Notes: generated by a model from the letters alone, not told the origin. DNA of 64,000 nucleotides from Nocardioidaceae bacterium UBA4001 (GCA_002384855.1 DGBP01000062.1:1930-65929), one strand, 5' to 3'; positions 45,025-54,501 are shown, counted from the stretch's first letter. Made by a program: numbers and translations.

Positions 45025-45041
45025 GTTTCGCGTGAAAGGGG

Positions 45042-45073
45042 GGCCACGACCATCCGTGTGGATGGTTGTGGCC
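45042..45073. terminator. 14-bp hairpin, partner of the preceding one
   Basis: GGCCACGACCATCC / GGATGGTTGTGGCC with one G-T pair and a GTGT loop, 14 bp before the converging DUF3618 stop. On the minus strand a C-rich then TTT tract follows. Together with the stem at 44987 it makes a back-to-back terminator. Confidence 0.75.
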
Positions 45074-45086
45074 GCTCCTCACCGTG

Positions 45087-45356
45087 CTACTTGGCGATCT
45101 TCCGGACGATCAGCATGAGGGCGATGAACCCGCCGACCCCGGCCGCGACCTTGACGATGTTGTCGGTGCGGGGGCCGGTCACCGGGTCGACGAAGTAGGA
45201 CTTCACGCCGTCGACCTCGCGCTTGGCGATGGTCTTGGGGCTGGACCGGTAGAGGAGCTGGTCGATCGTGTGCCCGAGGCGCTCGCGGATGGCGTCCATC
45301 TCGTTCTCGATCGTCTCGGGTGCACGAGTATCAGCCGGCTTGTCGGCGTGGCCCAC
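45087..45356 (-). CDS. DUF3618 domain protein
   Basis: 89 residues. The DUF3618 core is IENEMDAIRERLGHTIDQLL, followed by a linker and one C-terminal membrane span (VAAGVGGFIALMLIVRKIAK). Function is unknown; family members sit beside envelope or stress genes. Confidence 0.85.
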   Translation of the reverse strand: MGHADKPADTRAPETIENEMDAIRERLGHTIDQLLYRSSPKTIAKREVDGVKSYFVDPVTGPRTDNIVKVAAGVGGFIALMLIVRKIAK

Positions 45357-45415
45357 GTCAGTCTCCTCGTTTCAGGTGCGTCCTGCGTCCGCCGTGACGG
45401 ACCCTGTGTCGAAGG

Positions 45416-46209
<794 letters not shown>

Positions 46210-46213
<4 letters not shown>

Positions 46214-46890
46214 CGGTCGCTCCCGTGGCGGACGGTGCCGTCGTACCCACGCGACAGCATCGCCAGGTGCACCCGCTCGCCGCGCTCGTAGGAGCGGATG
46301 AACAGCGCTCCCGCCGCGCGGGCGTAGACCGCCCAGGCGCGCGGGCCGTTGCCGCTGAAGCCGCGGGACTCCCGCGCGACCTTCATCCTCCGCATCTCGT
46401 CGGTGACCACGTCGAGGTAGCGGATCATGAAGCCGATGATCTGCACCAGCTGGCTCGGCATCCGCAGCCGTTCCAGGCCGACCAAGAGGTCGCGGGGCTC
46501 GGTGGTGGCGGCCAGCGTGAGACTGGCCATGACACCCAGGGTGCCCTTGGCGAGCAGTCCCCACCCGGCGAGCAGGCCGTCCTCGGAGAGCGAGAGGCCG
46601 AGTACGTCGACCCGCGGACCGGTCGCGACGAAGGGCATCAGGAGCGCGAAGACCACGAAGGGCACCTCGATGACCATGCGCCGGCCGATGTAGCCGAACG
46701 GCACACGGGAGACGGCGATGACCGCGAGCACGAGGCCGAGGTGGACCCCGAAGGCCGGGAACCACTCCCGGGGCGTCGCCACGACGGTCAGCATGAACAC
46801 CAGCAAGGTGGCGAGCTTCAGGTGGGCCGGGGCCCTGTGGACCGCCGAGTGCCCGTGGAAGTGGAGCTTGTGGCCGTGGCCGGCGCCCAT
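46210..46890 (-). CDS. cbiQ: Cobalt/nickel ECF transporter transmembrane component
   Basis: 226 residues, about six membrane helices and the coupling-helix motifs of EcfT proteins (VARESRGFSGNG near the end, ERGERVHLAMLSRGYDG). The N-terminus is His-rich (MGAGHGHKLHFHGHS), which suits a metal transporter. It starts 1 nt after the CbiN-like gene. Confidence 0.9.
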
Positions 46891-46891
46891 G

Positions 46892-47188
46892 TCAGTCCCG
46901 GTCCTTGCGGCGGACGACGTAGGTCAGCCCGCCCACGACCAGCAGCACGACCAGCGCGCCGACGACCCCCGCGAGGCCGCCGGAGAGCGCCTTGTGGTCC
47001 ACGCCCTCGACCTGGTAGTCCGACAGCGGCGAGTCGGCCGTCGCCGAGTCCTCCGCGCTGTCGGCGAACCCGACCTGCTCGGCGACGTACTCCAGGCCGT
47101 CGGGGTTGGCGGAGGCGAAGTAGCCGGCGACACCGGCGATCAGGAGTGCCACGACGACACCGGCGACCACGAACGTGCGGGTCCTCAC
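46892..47188 (-). CDS. PDGLE-domain protein (CbiN-like)
   Basis: 98 residues. Two membrane spans flank an outer loop with the PDGLEYVAEQVGFAD motif. It replaces CbiN/NikN as a small partner of CbiM. GTG start, overlapping the cbiM stop (GTGA). Confidence 0.88.
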   Translation of the reverse strand: MRTRTFVVAGVVVALLIAGVAGYFASANPDGLEYVAEQVGFADSAEDSATADSPLSDYQVEGVDHKALSGGLAGVVGALVVLLVVGGLTYVVRRKDRD

Positions 47189-47892
47189 GCAGCGGCCTCC
47201 GTCCCGGTGCGGTGGCCCTGGCGGATCTCGAGCTCGCGGCGACGCAGCACCGGGCGGGCGCCGTACACCAGGTCGGGACGGATCGCGACGACACTGCCGA
47301 CGACCAGGCCGGTGATGACCGCCTCGCCGATGCCGATCAGCGTGTGCCAGCCGAGCATTGCGGCGAGCAGCCCGTCGAGGGGCACGGGGGCGGTCCCGCC
47401 GACGGCGTACAACCCGACGAAGACGAGGGCGGCGGCGGGCACGGAGACGAGCGCGCTGACCGCGGCGAGGACCGGCACCAGGCCGAGCCGCTTCGGAAGA
47501 ACCCTCTGCAGGCCGCGGAAGACGAACCAGCCGACGACGACACCGGCGATCGCCAGCAGGGTGATGTTGGTGCCGAGAGCGGTGATGCCTCCGTCGGCGA
47601 GGAGCAGCGCCTGGACGATGAGGACCACGCTCACGGCGAGCAGTCCTGTCCAGGGGCCGACGAGCACGGCCGCGAGCGCACCGCCGAGGAGGTGGCCGCT
47701 GGTGCCGAGGCCGACGGGGAAGTTGACCATCTGGGCGGCGAAGACGAAGGTCGCCACGAGGCCGGCCATCGGGGCGGTGCGGTCGTCGAGCTCGCCCCGG
47801 GCCTTGCGCAGCGCCAGGCCGAGCGCGCCCGCGGCGGCGACGCCGGTGGCGATCGACGTCGGCGCGTCGAGGAATCCGTCCGGGACGTGCAT
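47185..47892 (-). CDS. cbiM: Cobalt/nickel ECF transporter substrate-binding component
   Basis: 235 residues. The mature N-terminus MHVPDGFLD has the Met-His that ligates the metal in CbiM/NikM proteins; about seven membrane helices follow. Cobalt and nickel forms cannot be told apart by eye. It is the first gene of the four-gene operon. No cobalamin riboswitch was seen in the 214-bp leader, but a Fur-like palindrome lies there. Confidence 0.92.
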   Translation of the reverse strand: MHVPDGFLDAPTSIATGVAAAGALGLALRKARGELDDRTAPMAGLVATFVFAAQMVNFPVGLGTSGHLLGGALAAVLVGPWTGLLAVSVVLIVQALLLADGGITALGTNITLLAIAGVVVGWFVFRGLQRVLPKRLGLVPVLAAVSALVSVPAAALVFVGLYAVGGTAPVPLDGLLAAMLGWHTLIGIGEAVITGLVVGSVVAIRPDLVYGARPVLRRRELEIRQGHRTGTEAAA

Positions 47893-48034
47893 CTGCTCCT
47901 CCGTGGCTCATGGGTGCCGGCAGCCCGCGGCCCTTGTCACGCCGGGGTTATGGCCGCATCACACGGGGTATGCCACCCGCGAGACGTCCACCAGACGTGG
48001 GAGGTTGCCTGCCGTGCCTCCCAAGCACTGTACG

Positions 48035-48057
48035 TTATTGCGAACCATTCGCAATAA
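48035..48057. promoter_or_regulatory. Perfect palindromic operator between cbiM and bcp
   Basis: TTATTGCGAA-CCA-TTCGCAATAA, a perfect 10-bp inverted repeat with 3-bp centre. Its length and AT-rich ends recall binding sites of the Fur superfamily (Zur, Nur, Fur). It lies 50 bp before bcp and 143 bp before cbiM. Confidence 0.65.
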
Positions 48058-48106
48058 GGACCTATTCCCGCCGGCAGCGGCGGCCCTGCACCAGCGAGGA
48101 GCACCG

Positions 48107-48583
48107 ATGAGCGAGACCCGCCTCTCCCCCGGCGATGCCGCACCCGACTTCACCCTGCCCACCGATGACGGCTCCACGGTGACGTTGTCGGACCTGCGCG
48201 GCCGCAAGGTGATCGTCTACTTCTACCCCGCGGCGATGACCCCGGGGTGCACCAAGCAGGCGTGCGACTTCACCGAGTCGCTCGACTCCTTGAAGGCAGC
48301 GGGCTACGAGGTCCTCGGCATCTCCCCCGACAAGCCGGAGAAGCTGGTGAGGTTCCGGGAGCGCGACGCGCTGTCGATCACCCTCCTGTCCGACGCCGAC
48401 AGGTCCGTGATGACGCAGTGGGGTGCGTTCGGCGAGAAGAAGCTGTACGGCAAGGTCGTGCAGGGCGTGCTCCGCTCCACCTTCGTCGTCGACGAGGAGG
48501 GCCGGATCGAGGTGGCGCAGTACAACGTGAAGGCCACCGGCCACGTGGCCAAGCTGCGCCGCGACCTCGGCCTCGCGAGCTGA
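48107..48583 (+). CDS. bcp: Thioredoxin-dependent peroxiredoxin, Bcp/PrxQ type
   Basis: 158 residues. Reduces hydrogen peroxide and organic peroxides using thioredoxin. The peroxidatic Cys is in AMTPGCTKQACDF, with the second Cys five residues later as in atypical 2-Cys PrxQ. The usual Thr is present before it. The ATG has a GAGGAGC site. The upstream palindrome suggests metal control. Confidence 0.95.
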   Translation: MSETRLSPGDAAPDFTLPTDDGSTVTLSDLRGRKVIVYFYPAAMTPGCTKQACDFTESLDSLKAAGYEVLGISPDKPEKLVRFRERDALSITLLSDADRSVMTQWGAFGEKKLYGKVVQGVLRSTFVVDEEGRIEVAQYNVKATGHVAKLRRDLGLAS

Positions 48584-48613
48584 GAGCCTCTCTGCGCCTA
48601 GACTGTGCGGCGC

Positions 48614-48688
48614 GCGCCCGTAGCCCAATTGGCAGGAGGCAGCAGGTTTAGGTCCTGCGCAGTGCGAGTTCGAGTCTCGCCGGGCGCA
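48614..48688 (+). tRNA. Class I tRNA with anticodon TAG (reads CUA, Leu by codon)
   Basis: 75 nt. Acceptor GCGCCCG / CGGGCGC, D stem GCC / GGC, anticodon stem GCAGG / CCTGC with loop TTTAGGT, variable loop of only 5 nt (GCAGT), T arm GCGAG-TTCGAGT-CTCGC, discriminator A. All stems pair perfectly. Bacterial tRNA-Leu is normally class II with a long variable arm, so this is not an ordinary Leu tRNA. No CCA is encoded. Confidence 0.8.
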
Positions 48689-48714
48689 CGCCGAGCCGTC
48701 TAGTGTCCAGCGGC

Positions 48715-49110
48715 ATGAGCTCTGTGGACATCGTGCCGTTCGAGGACGGCCAAGCCGCCGGCATCGCCCGGCTCGCCACGACCGTGCAGTGGCCCTCGCT
48801 CACCGACCCCCACGTCGTACGTCGGGTCTTCGCCGCGCCGGGGTCGTCGGCGTACACCGCGCTCGTCGACGGCGAGGTCGTCGGGTTCGCCCAGGCGCTC
48901 GGCGACGGGGTCCTCCAGTCGCATCTGAGCTTCCTCGCCGTGCACCCCGACCACCGCGGCCGAGGCATCGCCCGGCTGCTGACCGTGGCGACGTTCCAGG
49001 CCACCGGCACCAAGCGGATGGACCTGATCACCCCGGAGGACGCCGACGGGTTCTACGAGTCCTTCGAGCACACCCGGATGACGGGCTTCCGGATCTACCC
49101 CGGCGCCTGA
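48715..49110 (+). CDS. GNAT-family N-acetyltransferase
   Basis: 131 residues. Acetyl-CoA motif in FLAVHPDHRGRGIARLLTVA; ends with FYESFEHTRMTGFRIYPGA. The acceptor is unknown. I chose the ATG at 48715, since the codons upstream fall in the tRNA spacer. Confidence 0.85.
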   Translation: MSSVDIVPFEDGQAAGIARLATTVQWPSLTDPHVVRRVFAAPGSSAYTALVDGEVVGFAQALGDGVLQSHLSFLAVHPDHRGRGIARLLTVATFQATGTKRMDLITPEDADGFYESFEHTRMTGFRIYPGA

Positions 49111-49171
49111 GGTTTGCCCCCGCCCCGGACCGGTCACCATCACGGCTGCAACCGAGTCGAGGAGGACCACC

Positions 49172-50095
49172 GTGAGAGCAGCCGTCTACGACGAGTACGG
49201 CGACGCCGACGTCATCACCGTCCGCGAGCACGACGACCCGCCCATGGGGCCTGACACGATCCTGGTCCGGGCACGCGCCACCAGCGTCAACCCGGTCGAC
49301 TGGAAGATCCGCCGCGGCTACCTCCAGGGCGCCTACCCCCACCACCTCCCGATCATCCCGGGCTGGGACGTCGCCGGGGTGGTCGAGGCGGTCGGTCCCG
49401 CGGTCGTCACCGGCCTCGAGGTCGGCGACGAGGTGTGGGGCTACGTCCGCCGCGACGACGTGCAGTGGGGTACGGCGGCAGAGCTGGTGCCCGCTCCCGA
49501 GAGGACCGTCTCCCGCAAGCCCGCCTCCCTGTCCTTCGAGGAGGCCGCCTCCGTGCCGCTGGTCGGCCTGACCGCCTACCAGGCGCTGGTCGAGGCGCTC
49601 GGCATCCGCGAGGGCGACCGCGTGCTCGTCCACGCGGCTGCGGGAGGCGTCGGCCACGTCGCGACCCAGATCGCCCTCGCCCACGGCTGCGAGGTCGTCG
49701 GCACGGCGAGCGCTGCGAACCACGACCATCTACGCGGCCTCGGTGTCAGCGAGGTCATCGACTACCACGCAGGTCCGGTGAGCAAGCAGCTGTCCGCGCC
49801 CGTGGACGCGGTACTCGACCTCGTCGGCGGCGACGCCCTCGAGGACGCGCCGCGACAGGTCCAGGACGTGTCCCGGGTCGCGTCGATCGTCGACGCGCAG
49901 ACCGTCCTCGGCATGGGCGGCCGCTACGTCTTCGTCCGGCCCGAGCGGGAGCACCTCGCCGCCCTGGCTGCGCTCGTCGATGAGGGCCGGCTCCGCGTGG
50001 ACGTCTCGGAGACGTTCCCTCTGGACCGGATCGCCGACGCGCAACGTGCCTCCGAGGAGGGGCACACCCGCGGCAAGATCGCCGTCACGATCTGA
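49172..50095 (+). CDS. Zinc-independent quinone oxidoreductase-like dehydrogenase (MDR family)
   Basis: 307 residues, GTG start. N-terminal GroES-like domain (VNPVDWKIRRGYLQG, PGWDVAGVVEAVG) and NADPH-binding Rossmann domain (VLVHAAAGGVGHVATQIALA). The Cys/His zinc ligands of alcohol dehydrogenases are missing, as expected for quinone reductases. Substrate unknown. Confidence 0.9.
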   Translation: MRAAVYDEYGDADVITVREHDDPPMGPDTILVRARATSVNPVDWKIRRGYLQGAYPHHLPIIPGWDVAGVVEAVGPAVVTGLEVGDEVWGYVRRDDVQWGTAAELVPAPERTVSRKPASLSFEEAASVPLVGLTAYQALVEALGIREGDRVLVHAAAGGVGHVATQIALAHGCEVVGTASAANHDHLRGLGVSEVIDYHAGPVSKQLSAPVDAVLDLVGGDALEDAPRQVQDVSRVASIVDAQTVLGMGGRYVFVRPEREHLAALAALVDEGRLRVDVSETFPLDRIADAQRASEEGHTRGKIAVTI

Positions 50096-50145
50096 CGTGG
50101 CGCGCGGCCCGTGACGTCGCGCGCAGGGCGTGCCTGGCTGTCGCC

Positions 50146-50460
50146 ATGAGCCTCGACCACCTCTCCCACCTGCGGGCCGACTCCGCGCGGTTCGCCGCAG
50201 TCCTCCGCGTGGTGGGACGGGCAGGTGCCGACCTGTCCCGACTGGCGGGCCGACGACCTGCTGGGGCACCTCGTCGAGGTCCAGTGGTTCTGGGGCACGG
50301 TGGTGCGCGAGGACGTTGCGGACCCCCAACAGCTCCGGCATCCTGACCGGCCGGCTGACCGGGCGGGGCTTCTCGGGTTCTTCGACGAGACGAGCGCCGA
50401 GGCGCTCGCGCGGGTGAGGCACGACCCACGCCGGGGAACCGCTCCTCGACACCACAACGA
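50146..50460 (+). pseudogene. Maleylpyruvate isomerase-family protein, frameshifted and 3'-truncated
   Basis: MSLDHLSHLRADSARFAAVL starts a mycothiol-dependent DinB-like protein. The frame shifts near 50200-50225 into VPTCPDWRADDLLGHLVEVQ and WFWGTVVREDV, which are signature stretches. After about 100 residues the homology stops just before the end of the converging gene, where about 150 more residues would be expected. It is probably non-functional. Confidence 0.75.
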
Positions 50461-50480
50461 CGACACCGCCAGGTTCCCGA

Positions 50481-50810
50481 TCACCGCCGGACCGGCACCA
50501 CGACCTCGTTGCGTCGGCGGAACCACGGGGTCCAGGGCGGGTCGTACCGCGCGTACCGCGGCTGCCCGACCACCCGCAGGCCGGCCTCGGCGACCGCGTC
50601 GAGCAACCGCCGTTCGTGCTTCACGTACGCCGCCCGCGACCAACGGCCCGAGAACCGCAGCGCCGCCGCCGTCTGGGCAGGCACCTGGCGCGTCCGCACC
50701 GCGGGGTCGCTCGGGGCCGGGAGCTCGTCCACCGGGATTCCGGCGGGCACCACGAAGCCGACGACGAACCGACGACCCGGCTGTCCCGGCTCACCAGGCT
50801 CCTGGAGCAC
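50481..50810 (-). pseudogene. SOUL heme-binding protein, 5'-truncated
   Basis: 109 residues of SOUL-family C-terminal part: FVVGFVVPAGIPVDELPAPS, VAALRFSGRW-type text (TAAALRFSGRW) and PPWTPWFRRRNEVVVPV. The family usually has about 70-80 residues before LQEPGEP, ending in a MTAPV motif. Here the TAPV codons run straight back into the rdgB stop codon. So the 5' part is gone, and the neighbour on the other side is 3'-truncated. A GTG at 50810 might still start a short protein. Confidence 0.7.
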
Positions 50811-50818
50811 CGGGGCCG

Positions 50819-51490
50819 TCAGCGTGAAGCGGTCAGTCCCTCCGCCACGACGGGGGCGATCCGTCGCAGCGCCTTCCCGCGGTGGGAGATCGAGTCCTTC
50901 TCCTCCGCGGGAAGCTCGGCCGAGGTGACGTCGTACCCGTCGGGCACGAAGAGCACGTCGTAGCCGAACCCGCCGCTCCCCCGCAGCTCACGGATGATCC
51001 GACCCGGCATCTCGCCGTGCTCGACGTGCTCGACGACCTTCCCGGAGGCGTCGCGGTGCACGAACGCCACGGCGCAGCGGAACCGGCCGCCGCGGCGGTC
51101 GTCGGGGACGTCGCCGAGCTGGGCGAGCAGCAGATCGTTGTTGGCCAGGTCGACGTCGATGCCGCTGTCCTTGGTCAGGCCGCTCCACCGTGCCGAGAGG
51201 ACGCCCGGCATCTCGTGGAGCGCGTCGACGCACAGGCCGCTGTCGTCGGCCAGGGAGGGCAGGCCGGTGGCCTCGAAGCCGGCCCGGGCCTTGATCAGCG
51301 CGTTGCCCTCGAAGGTCGGCTCGGTCTCGGCCGGCTCGTCGTAGTGCTCGACGTCGTCGAGGCCGAGCACCTCTACGTGCGGCACGAACCCCTCGAGGAT
51401 CCGCTGCATCTCCACGAGCTTCTTGGCGTTGCGCGAGGCCAGGAAGACCCGCGGCGACGCCTCGGCAGACCGGCGCGGGCCCTCAGTCAC
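50819..51490 (-). CDS. rdgB: XTP/dITP diphosphatase (RdgB/HAM1)
   Basis: 223 residues. Cleans the nucleotide pool of inosine and xanthosine triphosphates. Motifs: FLASRNAKKLVEMQRIL, the metal Glu region in TFEGNALIKA, the catalytic LADDSGLCVDAL and the C-terminal SHRGKALR. The GTG start at 51490 overlaps the rph stop by 8 bp, and rph-rdgB is a common operon. Confidence 0.94.
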   Translation of the reverse strand: MTEGPRRSAEASPRVFLASRNAKKLVEMQRILEGFVPHVEVLGLDDVEHYDEPAETEPTFEGNALIKARAGFEATGLPSLADDSGLCVDALHEMPGVLSARWSGLTKDSGIDVDLANNDLLLAQLGDVPDDRRGGRFRCAVAFVHRDASGKVVEHVEHGEMPGRIIRELRGSGGFGYDVLFVPDGYDVTSAELPAEEKDSISHRGKALRRIAPVVAEGLTASR

Positions 51491-52205
51491 GAAGTGCCTC
51501 CAACTGGTAGCGGGCCAGGTCCGCACAGCCCTTCTCCGCCATCGACAGCAGGCCGTCGAGGTGCCGCCGGTCGAACGGCTGGCCCTCGGCGGTGCCCTGC
51601 ACCTCGACGAAGAGGCCGTCGCCGGTCATCACGACGTTCATGTCGGTCTCGGCGCGCACGTCCTCCTCGTAGGGCAGGTCCAGCCGGACCTCGCCGTCGA
51701 TGATCCCCACCGAGACGGCCGCCACCGAGCCGGTCAGGGGGTCGCCCTTCAACGCCCCCTTCCCCCGCAGGTGCGCACAGGCGTCCGCGAGGGCGACGTA
51801 GGCCCCGGTGATCGCCGCGGTGCGGGTGCCGCCGTCGGCCTGGAGCACGTCGCAGTCGACCACGATGGTGTTCTCACCGAGCGCCTTGTAGTCGACGACC
51901 GCGCGCAGCGACCGCCCGATCAGCCGGGAGATCTCGTGGGTGCGCCCACCGATGCGGCCCTTGACCGACTCGCGGTCGGAGCGGGTGTGGGTGGCCGCGG
52001 GGAGCATGGCGTACTCCGCCGTCACCCAGCCCAGGCCGGAGTCCTTGCGCCAGCGCGGGACCCCGATCGACGCGGAGGCCGCGCACAGCACCCGGGTCCC
52101 CCCGAACTCGACGAGCACCGAGCCGGCTGCGTGGTCCAGCCAGTTCCGGGTGATCGTGATGGGTCGCAGCTCGTCGTTCTCGCGTCCGTCAGCTCGGGAA
52201 GTCAT
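51483..52205 (-). CDS. rph: Ribonuclease PH
   Basis: 240 residues. Phosphorolytic 3' trimming of tRNA precursors. Motifs: ENTIVVDCDVLQADGGTRTA, GRTHEISRLIGRSLRA and SVGIIDGEVRLDLPYEED. It is a single complete exoribonuclease PH domain and acts as a hexamer. It leads the rph-rdgB pair. Confidence 0.95.
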   Translation of the reverse strand: MTSRADGRENDELRPITITRNWLDHAAGSVLVEFGGTRVLCAASASIGVPRWRKDSGLGWVTAEYAMLPAATHTRSDRESVKGRIGGRTHEISRLIGRSLRAVVDYKALGENTIVVDCDVLQADGGTRTAAITGAYVALADACAHLRGKGALKGDPLTGSVAAVSVGIIDGEVRLDLPYEEDVRAETDMNVVMTGDGLFVEVQGTAEGQPFDRRHLDGLLSMAEKGCADLARYQLEALRD

Positions 52206-52238
52206 GGCCGAGACCCTACCGAGGTACGTCGACGGTCC

Positions 52239-53000
52239 TCACAGGTCGTAGGTCATCCCGCAGATGGCGAGCTCGGTCGGACCGTCGAAGACCGGCCGGG
52301 CCTCCTCGAGGGCGATGTCGCGGTCGTACCACGGCGGGATGTGCGTGAGCACGAGACGGCCCACCCCTGCACGGAGGGCGGTCTCGGCGGCGTCGCGGCC
52401 GGTCATGTGGAGGTTCTCGGGGTTCTTCGCGCCCTCCCGGAAGGCCGCCTCCGCGAGCAGCAGGTCGCTGCCCTTGGCCAGCTCCACCAGTGCCTCGCAG
52501 GGCCCGGTGTCGCCGCTGTAGACGAGGGACCGGCCCCCGTGGCCGACCCGGATCGCGTAGGACTCCACCGGGTGGGCCACGGGGACGACCTCGAAGGTGA
52601 GGGGCCCCACCGTGACGGCCGACCCGTCGGCGTACTCGTGGAACTCGAACTCCTCGTTCATCCCCGGGTCGGCCGGCAGCCCGTAGGCCTTCGCCAGCCG
52701 GTCGGCGGTGCCGTGCGGGCCGTAGACCGGGATCCGGGGTGGCGCGCCGGCGGGGTGGTACTTCCGCAGGACGTAGTAGCCGCTCATGTCGAAGTAGTGG
52801 TCCGGGTGCAGGTGGCTGAGGAGCACCGCGTCGATCGACAGCGGGTCGACGTACTCGTGCAGGCGGCCCAGCGCACCGCTGCCGAGGTCGAGCAGGACCC
52901 GCCAGGTGCGGTCGCCATCCTCGGCCTCGACGAGGTAGCTGCTGGCCGGCGACTCCGGCCCGGGGTAGGAGCCGGAGCAGCCGATGACGGTGAGCCTCAT
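52239..53000 (-). CDS. MBL-fold metal-dependent hydrolase (RNase Z-like group)
   Basis: 253 residues. The metal motif is LSHLHPDHYFD, with further ligands in VAHPVESY, YSGDTGPCEAL and LTHIPPWY. Similar genes follow murI in mycobacteria and other actinobacteria. Its substrate is unknown; a cyclic nucleotide or small ester has been suggested for relatives. Its ATG overlaps the murI stop (ATGA). Confidence 0.9.
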   Translation of the reverse strand: MRLTVIGCSGSYPGPESPASSYLVEAEDGDRTWRVLLDLGSGALGRLHEYVDPLSIDAVLLSHLHPDHYFDMSGYYVLRKYHPAGAPPRIPVYGPHGTADRLAKAYGLPADPGMNEEFEFHEYADGSAVTVGPLTFEVVPVAHPVESYAIRVGHGGRSLVYSGDTGPCEALVELAKGSDLLLAEAAFREGAKNPENLHMTGRDAAETALRAGVGRLVLTHIPPWYDRDIALEEARPVFDGPTELAICGMTYDL

Positions 53001-53830
53001 CCGGCACCTGCCACGGAGCGGGCCCAGGACGTCTGCTGCGCGAGCTGGCTGGCGCTCTGCAGCTCGGGCCCGAGGAACCTGCCGCCGATACGGGCGAACT
53101 CCTCCGGCGTGCCGGTGGTGAGGAACCGGTGCTCGGGCGGCCCCAGCGACGGGTCGCGCTCGAGGCCGTGCCGGACGAGCAGGCGGTAGACGTCCTTGGC
53201 GGTCTCCTCGGCGCTGGAGACGAGGGTGACCTGGTCGCCCATCACGTAGGACAGGACTCCGGTCAGCAGCGGGTAGTGCGTGCAGCCGAGGACCAGGGTG
53301 TCGATGCCCTCGGAGATCAGCGGGTCGAGGTACTCGTGGGCGGCCTCGAGCAGCTCCGGGCCGCTGGTCACGCCGGCCTCGACGAACTCCACGAAGCGCG
53401 GACACGCCTGGGTGTGCAGGTCGACGTGGGGGGCCGCGGCGAAGGCGTCGTCGTAGGCCATCGACTCGGCGGTCGCCCGCGTGCAGATCACCCCGATCCG
53501 GCCGGTCCGGCTCGCGGCGACCGCGCGGCGCGTGGCGGGGAAGATCACCTCGACGACGGGCACCGGGTAGCGCTCGCGGGCGTCCCGCAGCACCGCCGCG
53601 CTCGCGGAGTTGCAGGCGATGACGAGCGCCTTCACCCCCTCGTCGACGAGGTGGTCGAGGCACTCGAGGGCGTACTCCCGCACCTCGCCGATCGGCTTGG
53701 GGCCGTACGGCTGCCGTGCGGTGTCGCCGAGGTAGAGGATCGGCTCGTGCGGCAGCTGGTCGATCACGGCTCGGGCCACGGTGAGTCCACCGAAGCCTGA
53801 GTCGAAGATCCCGATTGGTGCGTCTGCCAC
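52997..53830 (-). CDS. murI: Glutamate racemase
   Basis: 277 residues from a GTG. Makes D-glutamate for peptidoglycan. The two catalytic Cys are in VIACNSASAA and LGCTHYPLL; the opening IGIFDSGFGGLTVARAV is diagnostic. The longer upstream frame is not needed by the family. First gene of the murI-MBL operon. Confidence 0.95.
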   Translation of the reverse strand: MADAPIGIFDSGFGGLTVARAVIDQLPHEPILYLGDTARQPYGPKPIGEVREYALECLDHLVDEGVKALVIACNSASAAVLRDARERYPVPVVEVIFPATRRAVAASRTGRIGVICTRATAESMAYDDAFAAAPHVDLHTQACPRFVEFVEAGVTSGPELLEAAHEYLDPLISEGIDTLVLGCTHYPLLTGVLSYVMGDQVTLVSSAEETAKDVYRLLVRHGLERDPSLGPPEHRFLTTGTPEEFARIGGRFLGPELQSASQLAQQTSWARSVAGAG

Positions 53831-53976
53831 CCGCCCAAGGCTAGTGGGGGGTCGTCGCCGATGGGCGGTTCCGCGACCCACGTCACGCTGCGACGGTCGT
53901 CACGGCCCCCGCTGCGGCGCGGCCCGGGGACCTTCGCCTCTGCCCCACGACACGGGCCCCGTCGGAGACTGTCGCC

Positions 53977-54453
53977 ATGAGGTACGAGACGCAGTTCGTG
54001 GACCTGCAGGCCCAGCACACGGCGGTCGTGCGCGGACGCTCCACGGCCGACGGGATCAAGGACTTCCTCGGCCCGGCCTTCGAGGAGGTGCTCCACGTCC
54101 TCGAGGACCAGGGGCTGCACGCGAGCGGGGCACCGTTCGGGTGCTACACCCCGACCGACGACGGCGCGTTCGACGTCGAGGTGGGGTTCCCCTGCAGCGA
54201 CGTCGTGAGGCCGACCGGCCGGGTCGAGGCCTCCGAGCTGCCCGGCGGGCGGGTCGCGAGGACCATGCACAGGGGCGCGTACGACGCCGTCGGCGCGGCC
54301 TACCAGGCGGCGCTCGACTGGCTCACCGAGGAGGGACACGTCACGACCGGACCCCCGTGGGAGTCCTACCTCGACGGCCCCGACGTCGCCGAGCCGCGCA
54401 CCGAGGTGTTCCTCCCCTGCACGGCCGCGCACCCGGCGCACGTCGCGACCTGA
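53977..54453 (+). CDS. GyrI-like small-molecule-binding domain protein
   Basis: 158 residues, one GyrI-like/AraC effector-binding domain: FGCYTPTDDGAFDVEVGFPC, GGRVARTMHRGAYDAVGAAY and WESYLDGPDVAEPRTEVFLP. No DNA-binding part is fused. Such stand-alone domains may bind or hydrolyse cationic drugs. It sits alone between murI and plsC on the other strand. Confidence 0.85.
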   Translation: MRYETQFVDLQAQHTAVVRGRSTADGIKDFLGPAFEEVLHVLEDQGLHASGAPFGCYTPTDDGAFDVEVGFPCSDVVRPTGRVEASELPGGRVARTMHRGAYDAVGAAYQAALDWLTEEGHVTTGPPWESYLDGPDVAEPRTEVFLPCTAAHPAHVAT

Positions 54454-54467
54454 CGCACCGGCCGACC

Positions 54468-54493
54468 GCGCCGCGGCGCAGGACCCGCGGCGC
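54468..54493. terminator. Hairpin between the GyrI-like gene and plsC
   Basis: Perfect 9-bp stem GCGCCGCGG / CCGCGGCGC with an 8-nt loop, between converging genes. Confidence 0.6.
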
Positions 54494-54501
54494 CCGGCAG
54501 G

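Noticed and set aside
47893..48034. Cobalamin riboswitch before cbiM
   Set aside because: The leader lacks the conserved B12-box and the other core segments.
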